DNA of 64,000 nucleotides, from contig NZ_CP107996.1 in assembly GCF_036088315.1 (NCBI RefSeq), forward strand, positions 3,552,501-3,616,500. Direction: 5' to 3'. The translations under genes and the position numbers were made by a program. The notes below the pieces were generated by a model, which ran no database searches, was not told the origin of the DNA, and saw only the letters and a list, made by a program, of their open reading frames with translations. This DNA is from Streptomyces sp. NBC_00344 (lineage in GTDB: Bacteria; Actinomycetota; Actinomycetes; Streptomycetales; Streptomycetaceae). The first letter of the stretch is position 1; each line of letters begins with the position of its first letter. This document shows, one piece after another, positions 45,828 through 53,935 of the stretch.

Positions 45828-46718
45828 TTACGCCTCGATCCGATTTGCGGATCGGAGCCGCGCGAAGCTTCTGGCTAGCAGCCGTGACACATGCATCTGC
45901 GAAACGCCCAGCTCCTGGCTGATCTGTGACTGGGTCAGATTGCTGTAGTAGCGCAGCATCAGGATCCGTTGCTCGCGTTCGGGCAGCTGGACCAGCAGAT
46001 GGCGGACCAGATCGCGGTGTTCGACCCCGGCCAGTGCCGGATCCTCGTATCCGAGACGGTCGAGGAGCCCGGGAAGACCGTCGCCCTCCTGGGCCGCTTC
46101 GAGCGACTGCGCGTGGTACGAGCGGCCCGCCTCGATGCAGGAGAGGACCTCCTCCTCGGTGATGCGCAGCCGCTCGGCGATCTCGGCCGTGGTCGGGGAC
46201 CGGCCGTGCAGGGTGGTCAGATCCTCGGTGGCGCCGGTGACCTGGACCCACAGCTCGTGCAGCCGGCGGGGCACGTGCACGGTCCGCACGTTGTCGCGGA
46301 AGTACCGCTTGATCTCGCCGACCACGGTGGGCATCGCGAAGGTCGGGAACTGCACACCGCGGTCCGGGTCGAAGCGGTCGATCGCGTTGATGAGTCCGAT
46401 GGTGCCGACCTGGACGACGTCCTCCATCGGCTCGTTGCGGCTGCGGAACCTGGCGGCGGCGTAGCGCACCAGCGGCAGGTTGGCCTCGATCAGCGCGGAC
46501 CGCACCCTGGTGTGTTCATGGCTGCCCCGCTCGAGGTCCTTCAGCCGGGCGAAGAGCACCTGGGTCAGCGCCCGGGTGTCCGCGCCGCGGCTCTTGGCGG
46601 GCGGGGTCTCCTCGATCTGCGGCAGTGGGGACGTCTGGGGCGGTTGAGGTGTCTGTGGCAGGTGAGGTGACGGGGATGAGGAGGTCGCTGACACTCCAGG
46701 CGCAGTACTGGCCGGCAC
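45828..46718 (-). CDS. sigF: Sporulation sigma factor SigF
   Basis: This 296-residue sigma factor of the SigB/SigF family is needed late in spore maturation in Streptomyces. A Pro/Ser-rich N-terminal tail is followed by [20 protein letters not shown]. Region 2 has [20 protein letters not shown], region 3 [20 protein letters not shown], and region 4 [20 protein letters not shown] with [22 protein letters not shown]. The C-terminus SANRIEA matches SigF as I remember it. The GTG giving VPASTAPG is preferred because it fits known SigF N-termini; in-frame GTG and TTG codons lie further upstream. Confidence 0.88.
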   Translation of the reverse strand: MPASTAPGVSATSSSPSPHLPQTPQPPQTSPLPQIEETPPAKSRGADTRALTQVLFARLKDLERGSHEHTRVRSALIEANLPLVRYAAARFRSRNEPMEDVVQVGTIGLINAIDRFDPDRGVQFPTFAMPTVVGEIKRYFRDNVRTVHVPRRLHELWVQVTGATEDLTTLHGRSPTTAEIAERLRITEEEVLSCIEAGRSYHAQSLEAAQEGDGLPGLLDRLGYEDPALAGVEHRDLVRHLLVQLPEREQRILMLRYYSNLTQSQISQELGVSQMHVSRLLARSFARLRSANRIEA

Positions 46719-46840
46719 GGTCAACGCCACCCCTTTTTCAGTCAATTCCTCCGTCAAAAGCGGTCATAGCATCACAAGAAAGATGCACCCTGCGCAAGCA
46801 CCGCATAACGCCGTGTTGGTTGTCAAACCGTCTCGGATGC

Positions 46841-46872
46841 ATAAAAAAACCCCACACCGGGAAGGCGTGGGG
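46841..46872 (-). terminator. Intrinsic terminator with T-tract for the Dabb gene
   Basis: Read on the minus strand, CCCCAC and GTGGGG arms flank an 11-base loop, followed by seven T residues. This is a classical rho-independent terminator, unusual here in having a clear T-tract. It lies about 28 bases after the Dabb stop codon. Confidence 0.8.
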
Positions 46873-46899
46873 CCGCGCGCCCGGAGGGCGCAGGGTGTC

Positions 46900-47193
46900 T
46901 CAGAAGGGGTAGTCGGCGATCACCCAGGTGGCGAACTCGCGCCACTGCCCCGCGGCCGCCTGATGGTCGGGGTGCTCGATGTACCGCTTCAGCGCATCGG
47001 TGTCCCGGACCGCCGAGTTGATGGCGAAGTCATAGGCGATCGGGCGCTCGGTGATGTTCCAGGCGCACTCCCAGAACTCCACCTCGGGAATCACGTCCCC
47101 GAGTTCCGCGAACGCCTTCGCGCCGGCCACGACTCGGGGCTCGTCGCGCGAGACACCCTCGTTGAGCTTGAAGAGGACCAGATGGCGGATCAA
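46900..47193 (-). CDS. Dabb (stress-responsive alpha/beta barrel) family protein
   Basis: This 97-residue dimeric alpha/beta-barrel protein begins MIRHLVLFKLNEGVSRDE. The family signature is at the C-terminus (DALKRYIEHPDHQAAAGQWR) and ends ADYPF. Family members include small stress proteins and some polyketide cyclases; a specific reaction cannot be assigned. An intrinsic terminator lies just after it. Confidence 0.85.
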   Translation of the reverse strand: MIRHLVLFKLNEGVSRDEPRVVAGAKAFAELGDVIPEVEFWECAWNITERPIAYDFAINSAVRDTDALKRYIEHPDHQAAAGQWREFATWVIADYPF

Positions 47194-47219
47194 GGAACAC
47201 TCCTCGGGGACGAACGGAC

Positions 47220-47384
47220 TCAGCTGACCAGTTCGGTCATGAACTGGCCGACACTCTTCGCGGCGTTCGAGATCCCTTCGAACCCGACCTGGACCAGGTC
47301 GGCCGATCTGGCAGGGGAAGTGATGATCGTGTACAGCACGAAGACGACGACCATATAGAGAATGATCTTCTTCGCTTGCACCAT
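47220..47384 (-). CDS. 54-residue membrane microprotein
   Basis: This short ORF begins MVQAKKIILYMVVVFVLYTI, a basic lead and one transmembrane helix. An amphipathic C-terminus (DLVQVGFEGISNAAKSVGQF) follows. AGGG lies a few bases before the ATG, and codon choice has the usual G/C-rich third positions. Size and layout are those of the small conserved Streptomyces membrane proteins found in intergenic gaps. Function is unknown. It is transcribed toward the Dabb gene, whose start lies 26 bases downstream. Confidence 0.7.
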   Translation of the reverse strand: MVQAKKIILYMVVVFVLYTIITSPARSADLVQVGFEGISNAAKSVGQFMTELVS

Positions 47385-47472
47385 TCAGCCCTGCTTCCCC
47401 TGTGGTCCTGAGCGTCGCGAGAGTCTAACCGCACAGGGCTTCGAAGGATCAAGAGGCTCCGAATGGATGCTC

Positions 47473-47503
47473 GAAGGGCCCCGGCGTACTGCCGGGGCCC
47501 TTC
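47473..47503 (-). terminator. Terminator of tRNA-Ser(CGA)
   Basis: GAAGGGCCCCGGC and GCCGGGGCCCTTC are perfect 13-base arms around GTACT, eight bases after the tRNA on its strand. Confidence 0.8.
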
Positions 47504-47511
47504 GTCAAGAG

Positions 47512-47596
47512 CGGTAGCGGAGGGATTTGAACCCTCGGTGAGTTTCCCCACACTCGCTTTCGAGGCGAGCTCCTTCGGCCGCTCGGACACGCTACC
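47512..47596 (-). tRNA. tRNA-Ser (anticodon CGA)
   Basis: This 85-nucleotide class II tRNA on the minus strand has acceptor GGTAGCG with CGCTACC and discriminator G. The anticodon stem-loop is CTCGC-CTCGAAA-GCGAG (anticodon 47560-47562). It has a long variable arm and T arm GAGGG-TTCAAAT-CCCTC. It decodes UCG. CCA is not encoded. Confidence 0.97.
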
Positions 47597-47677
47597 GAGA
47601 GAGAGCTTAGCCCAAGGTCGGCCGTGCTCCGAAATCGGCCTCCCCGGACCCCGGCGCGACGGCTCTCCGAGGACCGC

Positions 47678-48145
47678 TCAGCGGTCTCTGAAGAAGGAAG
47701 TCAGCTGCTCGGAGCACTCGTCCGCGAGCACCCCGACGATCACTTCGGGCCGGTGGTTGAGCCGCCGGTCCCGTACGACGTCCCAGAGCGAGCCCACGGC
47801 GCCCGCCTTGGCGTCGGTGGCACCGAAGACCACCCGGTCCACCCGGGACTGCACGATCGCGCCCGCGCACATGGTGCAGGGCTCCAGGGTGACCACCAGA
47901 GTGCATCCGGTCAGCCGCCAGGAGCCGAGCGCATCGGCGGCACGCCGGATCGCCAGGGTCTCGGCGTGCGCCGTCGGATCGCCGGTCATCTCGCGCTCGT
48001 TGTGGCCCGCGGCGAGCTGCGTGCCGTCCCCGGACAGCAGGACGGCACCGACCGGCACATCGCCGCCGAGTGCGGCGAGCCCGGCCTCCGCCAGGGCACG
48101 CCGCATCGGCACGGCCCAGGGGTCTCGGACAGGGTCGTGCATCAC
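47678..48145 (-). CDS. tadA: tRNA adenosine-34 deaminase TadA
   Basis: This 155-residue zinc deaminase converts wobble A34 to inosine in tRNA-Arg(ACG), the tRNA encoded at 27456 in this window. Zinc and catalytic residues are in TAHAETLAI (HAE) and LEPCTMCAGAI (PCxxC). SLWDVVRDRRLNHRPEV is typical of the TadA C-terminus. The start is GTG followed by ATG with only a weak AGAAG before it; either codon may be used. The gene follows its partner gene by 14 bases. Confidence 0.92.
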   Translation of the reverse strand: MMHDPVRDPWAVPMRRALAEAGLAALGGDVPVGAVLLSGDGTQLAAGHNEREMTGDPTAHAETLAIRRAADALGSWRLTGCTLVVTLEPCTMCAGAIVQSRVDRVVFGATDAKAGAVGSLWDVVRDRRLNHRPEVIVGVLADECSEQLTSFFRDR

Positions 48146-48159
48146 TTCTGAGGATTCAT

Positions 48160-48687
48160 CTAGCGCACGGTCTCCAGCACTTCGGCGGCGCCGAGTGCGT
48201 CGGCGATGTCCGAGAGAGCGTCGGTGCCCAGGGTCAGCAGCTCCTTCTCCGTCACGCCGAGGTCGGCGAGGATGGTGATGTCTCCGAGCGGGCCCGGAGG
48301 TACGGCGTCGCCCGGGTCGGCCGCCTCGTCCTCGTCCTCCTCGCGCTCACCGTCCTCCGTACCGTCGAGGTCGACAAGTTCTTCCAGGACGTCCGGGTCC
48401 TGAGGGTCCCGGCCGAGCAGTTCGTCGGTGAGCAGGATCTCCCCGTACGAGGAACGGCTTGCGGCTGCGGCGTCCGAGACGTAGATCCGCGGATCCTCCT
48501 CACCGTCGACCCGGACGACGCCGAACCAGGCGCCTTCCTGCTCGATGAAGACAAGGACCGTGTCCTCGTCCGGCGAAACATCCCGGGCGAGGTCGGTCAG
48601 ATCGCTGAGGGTTTCCACATCGTCGAGTTCCGTGTCGCTCGCTTCCCACCCGTCTTCGGTGCGCGCGAGCAGTGCGGCGAAGTACAC
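48160..48687 (-). CDS. TadA-associated actinobacterial protein
   Basis: This 175-residue acidic protein is found directly upstream of tadA in actinobacteria and is often annotated as tRNA adenosine deaminase-associated. A folded N-terminal part (VYFAALLARTEDGWEASDTE, FIEQEGAWFGVVRVDGEEDP) is followed by an acidic Glu/Asp-rich segment (about residues 110-140) and a helical end (LLTLGTDALSDIADALGAAE). No catalytic motif is seen. GGGAG lies eight bases before the GTG; an upstream ATG at 48705 lacks an SD. Confidence 0.8.
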   Translation of the reverse strand: MYFAALLARTEDGWEASDTELDDVETLSDLTDLARDVSPDEDTVLVFIEQEGAWFGVVRVDGEEDPRIYVSDAAAASRSSYGEILLTDELLGRDPQDPDVLEELVDLDGTEDGEREEDEDEAADPGDAVPPGPLGDITILADLGVTEKELLTLGTDALSDIADALGAAEVLETVR

Positions 48688-48841
48688 CGTGACTCTCCCA
48701 CTGGTCATAGGTGTGATGTCCGAATGGGCGCGCTGTGCCTCGCCCACTTGGAATCGTGGCAGAAACAAGGCCATCGCGAGAGGTCTTCGGCCCCAGGTTT
48801 CCGTGTTGCTTCCGGAACTCGGTAAAATTCTCGGGCTGCCG

Positions 48842-49054
48842 CTACCAGCGGAAGGTGCGCATGCGCATCGCCTGACGCATCCGCGCGACCTTGGCACGCC
48901 TGGGCTGTACCCGGTCGCGGAGCTCCTTGGCCTCGTTCAGTTCGCGGAGGAACTGTGCCCGGCGCCTCCGACGGTCGGCGGCACTTTCCTGGGCGAGTCC
49001 CAGGTCGTGTCCCTGGTCGTGTTCGCGTGCGCTCTCGTTCTCGGGCTCCGGCAT
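48842..49054 (-). CDS. Small basic protein
   Basis: This 70-residue protein has an acidic, polar start ([14 protein letters not shown]) and a strongly basic helix ([39 protein letters not shown]), as in small nucleic-acid-binding proteins. I do not recognise the family, although similar ORFs are conserved near upp in Streptomyces as far as I recall. The ATG is chosen with AGAAGG about 12 bases upstream; a GTG four codons earlier is possible. Confidence 0.6.
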   Translation of the reverse strand: MPEPENESAREHDQGHDLGLAQESAADRRRRRAQFLRELNEAKELRDRVQPRRAKVARMRQAMRMRTFRW

Positions 49055-49146
49055 GGGCGACACCACCTTCTTACGTGTCCACCTTCCCCCCGGCCGGGAC
49101 GTTGATGCCAGCGCAGGGCGGGCCTGGGCCCGGTTACCGTTGTCCT

Positions 49147-49782
49147 ATGCGTATCCATGTCGTCGACCACCCGCTGGTGGCGCACAAACTCACCACCTTG
49201 CGCGACAAGCGCACCGATTCCGCCACCTTCCGGCGGCTCGCCGACGAGCTGGTCACTCTGCTCGCTTACGAGGCCACCCGCGATGTGCGGACCGAGCAGG
49301 TCGACATCGAGACCCCGGTGACGTCCACCACCGGTGTGAAGCTGTCCTACCCGCGTCCTCTGGTCGTCCCGATCCTGCGGGCGGGCCTGGGCATGCTCGA
49401 AGGCATGGTGCGGCTGCTGCCGTCCGCCGAGGTCGGCTTCCTCGGGATGGTCCGCAACGAGGAGACCCTCGAGGCCTCCACCTACGCGACGCGGATGCCC
49501 GACGACCTTTCGGGCCGTCAGGTGTACGTGCTCGACCCGATGCTGGCGACGGGTGGCACGCTGGTCGCCGCGATCCGTGAGCTGATCAAGCGTGGCGCCG
49601 ACGACGTCACCGCCGTGGTGCTGCTCGCGGCGCCGGAGGGTGTCGAGGTCATGGAACGTGATCTGGCGGGGACCCCGGTCACGGTGGTCACGGCCGCCGT
49701 CGACGACCGGCTGAACGACCAGGGCTACATCGTGCCGGGGCTGGGCGACGCGGGCGACCGGATGTACGGCACGGTCGACTAG
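49147..49782 (+). CDS. upp: Uracil phosphoribosyltransferase
   Basis: This 211-residue pyrimidine salvage enzyme makes UMP from uracil and PRPP. Diagnostic parts are [20 protein letters not shown] at the N-terminus, [15 protein letters not shown], the PRPP-binding loop [13 protein letters not shown], and the uracil-binding C-terminus [17 protein letters not shown]. The length is that of the family. TACCGT lies seven bases before the ATG and no SD is seen, suggesting a leaderless transcript. Confidence 0.97.
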   Translation: MRIHVVDHPLVAHKLTTLRDKRTDSATFRRLADELVTLLAYEATRDVRTEQVDIETPVTSTTGVKLSYPRPLVVPILRAGLGMLEGMVRLLPSAEVGFLGMVRNEETLEASTYATRMPDDLSGRQVYVLDPMLATGGTLVAAIRELIKRGADDVTAVVLLAAPEGVEVMERDLAGTPVTVVTAAVDDRLNDQGYIVPGLGDAGDRMYGTVD

Positions 49783-49869
49783 TCCCCCGTCCGGCAGTGT
49801 GCCCGTTGCGCCGCCGCTCCGCGGCACGCCGGTGCGGGGCGCGGAGCCGGGCCCTGTCCTCGGGGACCG

Positions 49870-50502
49870 TCAGCACTTTCCGGAGGGCGCCGGCCGGGGA
49901 TGGGCCAGTACGGCCATCGCCTCGGCGGCCTCCTTCGGCGTGTCCAGGTCCTTGAACGCGGTACCGATGATCAGGTCGACGTCCTGGGTCGCGCGGGTGT
50001 CGGTCTTCTGCTCGGCACCCTTCAGCTGGGTGCCGAGTACGGCGAACGGGCCCGGTGACGTCTTGCCCGCTCCGAGCAGCAGCCCGGCGCCCTTGACCTT
50101 CTTGTCGTAGGCGGCCGGGGCGTTCCCCACCTTGCCGATGGCGAAGCCGCGCTTCTTCAGCTCGTCGGCGGTGGTCTTGGCGAGACCGCTGCGCGGGGTC
50201 GCGTTGTAGACGTTGACCTTGATCTTCGCCGGCTTGGGCAGCACCTTCGGTGCCGTTGCGCCCGCGGCACGGGAGACCGTGTGTTTGCACTTCTTCTGGC
50301 CCGCGGCCGACGCCTTGTCGGAGCCGCCGGTGAAGACGTCGATGAGCTGCAGCGATCCCCAGCCGATCAGGCCGAGGACGACCACGGTGGCCAGCAGGCC
50401 GAAGATGATCCGGCCGCGACGCCGGGGGCGCTGCATTCTCGGGTAGGTGTCGCCCGTGATGCGGTACTTTCCGCCCATGCCGGGGGGTGTGAGCATGCTC
50501 AT
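49870..50502 (-). CDS. Membrane protein with LytR C-terminal (LytR_C) domain
   Basis: This 210-residue protein has a cytosolic lead with YPRMQRPRRRGR and one transmembrane helix (IIFGLLATVVVLGLIGWGSL, about residues 35-54). An extracytoplasmic LytR_C domain follows at about 90-205 (KVNVYNATPRSGLAKTTADE, DLIIGTAFKDL). It lacks the LCP catalytic domain found in full LytR-CpsA-Psr proteins. A role at the cell wall is inferred. TACGCT lies nine bases before the ATG at 50502 with no SD, so the transcript may be leaderless. An ATG two codons further in is equally possible. Confidence 0.82.
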   Translation of the reverse strand: MSMLTPPGMGGKYRITGDTYPRMQRPRRRGRIIFGLLATVVVLGLIGWGSLQLIDVFTGGSDKASAAGQKKCKHTVSRAAGATAPKVLPKPAKIKVNVYNATPRSGLAKTTADELKKRGFAIGKVGNAPAAYDKKVKGAGLLLGAGKTSPGPFAVLGTQLKGAEQKTDTRATQDVDLIIGTAFKDLDTPKEAAEAMAVLAHPRPAPSGKC

Positions 50503-50595
50503 GTGCGCAGCGTAGTGCGGCTTGGCGACGATGCGAACTATCTGATCATCCGATGACCGCCGGATGGGCAAAAATGGCCCCGAAAGGCCCAGTGA

Positions 50596-50892
50596 TCAGC
50601 CCATTTCAAGCACGCGGGCGTGCAGTACCTGTCGTTGCTGCAGCGCGGCGCGCACGGCCCGGTGCAGTCCGTCCTCCAGATAGAGGTCGCCCTGCCATTT
50701 CACGACGTGCGCGAAGAGATCTCCGTAGAAGGTGGAGTCCTCCGCGAGAAGGGTCTCGAGGTCCAGCTGGCCCTTGGTGGTCACGAGCTGGTCCAGCCGG
50801 ACCGGGCGCGGCGCGACATCCGCCCACTGCCGGGTGGATTCCCGGCCGTGGTCGGGATAAGGCCGGCCGCTTCCGATGCGCTTGAAGATCAC
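50596..50892 (-). CDS. Conserved 98-residue protein, sometimes labelled VapB-like
   Basis: The protein contains RIGSGRPYPDHGRESTRQWA, LVTTKGQLDLETLLAEDSTF and LEDGLHRAVRAALQQRQVLH. It is strongly conserved in actinobacteria and automated pipelines may call it a VapB antitoxin, but no VapC toxin gene is adjacent and I see no AbrB- or RHH-type DNA-binding signature. I leave the function open. TAGGCT ends six bases before the GTG and there is no SD, so the transcript is probably leaderless. Confidence 0.75.
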   Translation of the reverse strand: MIFKRIGSGRPYPDHGRESTRQWADVAPRPVRLDQLVTTKGQLDLETLLAEDSTFYGDLFAHVVKWQGDLYLEDGLHRAVRAALQQRQVLHARVLEMG

Positions 50893-50947
50893 ACGGAAAG
50901 CCTACCGGGGATGCGGCGGCGGGCGCAGCCTCGCCGCAGCAGTGCAA

Positions 50948-50986
50948 AGCCGGTGTTTCGCTCGTTACGGGGGCGAATCACCGGCT
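50948..50986 (-). terminator. Hairpin after the TetR gene
   Basis: AGCCGGTGTTTCGC and GCGAATCACCGGCT form 14-base arms with one mismatch and an 11-base loop. It lies 125 bases beyond the TetR stop codon and upstream of the 98-residue gene. Confidence 0.55.
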
Positions 50987-51110
50987 GAACTTCTCCTCCG
51001 GTGACGCGGTGGCCGGGATCGCCCCCGGGCGGGCCCGGGCCGGGGAGGGGGAGTGCTGCTCCGGGCACGGGATCGCCGCGCCGGGCGTCCGTCGTCAGGG
51101 CGTCCGTCCG

Positions 51111-51755
51111 TCAGCGCAGAGTGGGCAGGCCCGCGGCGAGCGCGGACAGCGCTCGGTGGAGTGTCGGAAGCAGCGGCGGGCAGGCCGCGGCGAGTTCGGG
51201 CTCCAGGGCGTACAGCTCGGCCAGCACCGGCGGCGGCGTCGCCACCGGGTAGAGCGAGCCCGCGAGGGCGGCGGCCGCCGTGACGAGGTCGGTTGCCTCT
51301 CCCCCGGTCAGGCCGGGGAGGGCCCGGGAGACATCTGCGCCCAGTGCGCGGACGGTTGCGAGCACGGCGTGCTTGAAGATGCGTGCCGCATCCAGCGAGA
51401 TGTTGTGTTCCAGGGTGGTCGCGGTGTGGCTGAGCAGGTCGCAGAAGAGCGGTCGCTCGGCCAGTGTTCCGGCCAGCACGGTCACCGCGTCGTCTCCCGC
51501 GCCGAGCCGTGCGCTCACCGCTTCCCGCCATTCCCGCCAGCCCTCGGCCGTGAGCACCAGGAAGATCTCTTCACGGGTGCCGTAGTACCGGATGACATTG
51601 GACTTGGCGAGTCCCACCACTTCGGCGACGCTGCCCAGCGTCACCCCGCGCACGCCGTGCTCGAGGGCAAGCTCACCGGCGGCCGCGAGAATCGTCTCGC
51701 GCCGCTGCTGCTTCTGTTCCGGCCTTCGGGCCCGGACAAATCCCTCTGATGACAT
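51111..51755 (-). CDS. TetR family transcriptional regulator
   Basis: This 214-residue protein has an HTH at about residues 15-65 (RRETILAAAGELALEHGVRG, AEVVGLAKSNVIRYYGTREE). The C-terminal half is helical (LLSHTATTLEHNISLDAARI). It is divergent from an NAD(P)-binding protein gene, 77 bases apart. The A/T-rich gap between them should contain both promoters and its operator. The longest reading (MSSEGFVRARRPEQKQQ) is used. Confidence 0.85.
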   Translation of the reverse strand: MSSEGFVRARRPEQKQQRRETILAAAGELALEHGVRGVTLGSVAEVVGLAKSNVIRYYGTREEIFLVLTAEGWREWREAVSARLGAGDDAVTVLAGTLAERPLFCDLLSHTATTLEHNISLDAARIFKHAVLATVRALGADVSRALPGLTGGEATDLVTAAAALAGSLYPVATPPPVLAELYALEPELAAACPPLLPTLHRALSALAAGLPTLR

Positions 51756-51832
51756 GGCTCGGTCAGCATACGAGAGCAGCAGAAGGCCTGCATTTCCTTA
51801 TTATCGCAACACCATTCTGTTATTCTGCCGCC

Positions 51833-52525
51833 ATGAAGGTGATTCTCTTCGGTGCATCCGGAATGGTCGGTCAGGGTGTGCTGCGCGAGTGTCTGCTCGA
51901 CCCGCGGGTGGAGAGTGTCCTTGTGGTCGTACGGAAATCGCTCGGTGTGCGGCACCCGAAACTCGCCGAGGTGATCCACCGGGACTTCCTTGATTTCTCC
52001 ATGCTGTCGCGGGAGTTCGCGGGCGCCGACGCCTGCTTCTTCTGCCTGGGCATCTCGTCGGTCGGCCGGGGGGAGGAGGAGTACACGCGGGTGACCCGCG
52101 GCTACACCCTCGCCGCGGCCCGGGCGCTCCCCGCGGACCCGGCGCTGACCTTCGTGTATGTCTCGGGTGAAGGCACCGACAGCACCGGGCGCGGCCGCTC
52201 GATGTGGGCGCGGGTGAAGGGCCGTACCGAGAACGAACTCCTGGCGATGGACTTCCACGCTTACATGTTCCGGCCCGGTTATATCCAGGCGATGCACGGA
52301 GCGACCTCGAAGACCCCGCTCTACCGGTGGTTGTACCGGGTGGGTTCCTGGCTGTATCCGGTTCTGCGGCGGGTGATTCCCGGTCACGTGACCACGACCG
52401 AGAATGTGGGGCGCGCGATGCTCGAGGTCACCGGATGGCAGGGAAGCGGCGAACACGTGCTGGACAGTGCGCGGATCAATCTGGCCGCGTGGGCCTCGGG
52501 GACCGAGGGCGGCAGTACGAGCTGA
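51833..52525 (+). CDS. NAD(P)-binding Rossmann-fold (SDR/NmrA-like) protein
   Basis: This 230-residue protein has the dinucleotide-binding motif MKVILFGASGMVGQGVLREC at the N-terminus. CFFCLGISSVG and the helix YTLAAARAL follow, and a conserved RPGYIQAM in the second half is as in atypical SDRs. The SDR catalytic YxxxK is not obvious, so it may be a sensor or a reductase of the atypical group. It is divergent from a TetR gene, which probably regulates it. Confidence 0.8.
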   Translation: MKVILFGASGMVGQGVLRECLLDPRVESVLVVVRKSLGVRHPKLAEVIHRDFLDFSMLSREFAGADACFFCLGISSVGRGEEEYTRVTRGYTLAAARALPADPALTFVYVSGEGTDSTGRGRSMWARVKGRTENELLAMDFHAYMFRPGYIQAMHGATSKTPLYRWLYRVGSWLYPVLRRVIPGHVTTTENVGRAMLEVTGWQGSGEHVLDSARINLAAWASGTEGGSTS

Positions 52526-52640
52526 ATCCGGCGCTTTTCCGCGACCGCTGCGGGACCGTCGTGGGGAAGTGGCAACTCCCCTTCGTGGCAGGCGATCCGG
52601 CGGAAGCCGTCGCTACCGTCCATTCCTGGAATCGCGGACC

Positions 52641-52973
52641 TCAGCCCGCGCCGTCCTGGCGTACCGGGGCGAGCCCGGTGAACAGCCGGCCGAGCGAGGC
52701 GACGGCCTCGGGCCGGGCCGAGTAGCAGATCTGGGTGCCCCGGCGGAGCGTGGTGACCAGGTCGGCCTCGCGCAGCACCTTGAGGTGCTGGCTGATGGTC
52801 GGCTGGCTCACCGCGAAGAGCTCGGTGAAATCGCATGCGCAGGTGTCCGGCCGGACGGCCAGTTCGCGCATCATGCCCAGGCGCACGGGGTGGGCGAGCG
52901 CCTTCAGCATCGCCACCTGCGCCTGGGTCTCGGCGGTGTCCTCGAGGTGCTTTCCGGTCCGGGGGGTCATCAC
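52641..52973 (-). CDS. ArsR/SmtB family regulator with CxC motif
   Basis: This 110-residue winged-helix repressor has LKALAHPVRLGMMRELAVRP, the recognition helix SQPTISQHLKVLREADLVTT, and a metal-binding type motif DTCACDF at the start of the helix before the HTH, as in arsenic-sensing ArsR (xCxCDL). The start is GTG followed by ATG; TACTCT ends six bases before it and no SD is present, so it may be leaderless. It is divergent from a VOC-family gene with a tandem CTATATAG operator in between. Confidence 0.85.
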   Translation of the reverse strand: MMTPRTGKHLEDTAETQAQVAMLKALAHPVRLGMMRELAVRPDTCACDFTELFAVSQPTISQHLKVLREADLVTTLRRGTQICYSARPEAVASLGRLFTGLAPVRQDGAG

Positions 52974-52996
52974 GTTGACAGAGTATCAAGATCTGA

Positions 52997-53020
52997 CTAT
53001 ATAGTTAAAGCGCTATATAG
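52997..53020. promoter_or_regulatory. Tandem palindromic octamers, ArsR operator candidate
   Basis: Two copies of the self-complementary octamer CTATATAG (52997-53004 and 53013-53020), 16 bases apart, lie between the divergent ArsR and VOC genes. The A/T-rich sequence stands out sharply from the G+C-rich surroundings. Confidence 0.65.
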
Positions 53021-53064
53021 AAGCTGGTTCAGTCGCGTGAAGTCGCTGTGTGAAGGGGAATGCC

Positions 53065-53460
53065 ATGCGCGTGATCGGATTCGACCACCTCGTTCTCAAT
53101 GTCGCCGATGTGGAACGGTCTCTTGCCTTCTATTGCGGGCCGCTCGGCCTCGAACCGGTCCGTGTCGACGACTGGCGGTCCGGCAAGGCGCCCTTCCCCT
53201 CGGTGCGGGTGAGTCCCGCCACCATCATCGACATCGTGCGGGGCGCGCGGGGATCCGGTACGCCGCGGGGCGCGAACGTCGACCACCTGTGCCTGGTCGT
53301 CGAACCGCTCGACTGGCAACAGGTCATCGATTCCGGCGAGCTGACCGTGGTGGACGGCCCCGGCAGGCGCTTCGGCGCCCAGGGCACCGCCCAGTCGGTG
53401 TACGTCCAGGACCCGGACGGCAACACCATCGAGCTCCGCTGGTATCCGCAGAACGCCTGA
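53065..53460 (+). CDS. VOC (glyoxalase/bleomycin resistance) superfamily protein
   Basis: This 131-residue protein has paired beta-alpha-beta-beta-beta units: FDHLVLNVADVERSLAFYCG and VDHLCLVVEPLDWQQVI, ending with DPDGNTIELRWYPQ. Metal-ligand type residues are the His in FDHLVL and the Glu in TIELRW. The divergent ArsR with CxC motif suggests an arsenical or electrophile-linked role, but that is inferred. The ATG at 53065 follows AAGGGG; the GTG five codons earlier lacks an SD. Confidence 0.85.
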   Translation: MRVIGFDHLVLNVADVERSLAFYCGPLGLEPVRVDDWRSGKAPFPSVRVSPATIIDIVRGARGSGTPRGANVDHLCLVVEPLDWQQVIDSGELTVVDGPGRRFGAQGTAQSVYVQDPDGNTIELRWYPQNA

Positions 53461-53554
53461 GGTTTCTCCCCCGGCGGCCGGACCCGGCGCGGGAGGCGGA
53501 CGATTCCGTAGCTCGGCCCGCGCTATATATCGGCTTCCAGGATATACTGGCGAC

Positions 53555-53935
53555 ATGGCTTCCAGAGGCATGACCCAGGCGGCGTTCTTCGTGCTCACGG
53601 CGCTCGCCGACGAGCCGCGGCACGGGTACGGAATCCTTCAGGAGGTCGACGAGCTGTCCGCGGGCGAGGTGCAGCTGCGGGTCGGCACGCTCTACGGCGT
53701 TCTCGACCGGCTGGCCGCCGACGAGCTGATCGTCCTGGACCGCGAGGAGGTGCAGAACGGCCGGCTCCGGCGCTACTACCGCCTCACCGATGCGGGGGAA
53801 ACGGCGCTGGGTGCCGAGGCGGAGCGGATGGCCACCGGCGCGCGCGCCGCTGTCGAGCGGATAGCGGCGGGGCGCCGACCAAAGCCCGTACCGCCCGTGA
53901 CCCCTCGCCCCGGAATCGCTGGAGGCTCCCTGTGA
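53555..53935 (+). CDS. PadR family transcriptional regulator
   Basis: This 126-residue protein has a PadR winged HTH at about residues 7-80 (AAFFVLTALADEPRHGYGIL, GTLYGVLDRLAADELI, NGRLRRYYRLTDAGETALGA). TATACT ends six bases before the ATG with no SD, so the transcript is probably leaderless. A CTATATATC element about 20 bases further upstream resembles half of the ArsR-region octamers. Its stop overlaps the GTG of a membrane protein gene, a common PadR arrangement. Confidence 0.88.
   Translation: MASRGMTQAAFFVLTALADEPRHGYGILQEVDELSAGEVQLRVGTLYGVLDRLAADELIVLDREEVQNGRLRRYYRLTDAGETALGAEAERMATGARAAVERIAAGRRPKPVPPVTPRPGIAGGSL

Noticed and set aside
50596..50892. VapBC toxin-antitoxin system
   Set aside because: Only the conserved 98-residue protein is present; there is no PIN-domain VapC gene and no DNA-binding signature.
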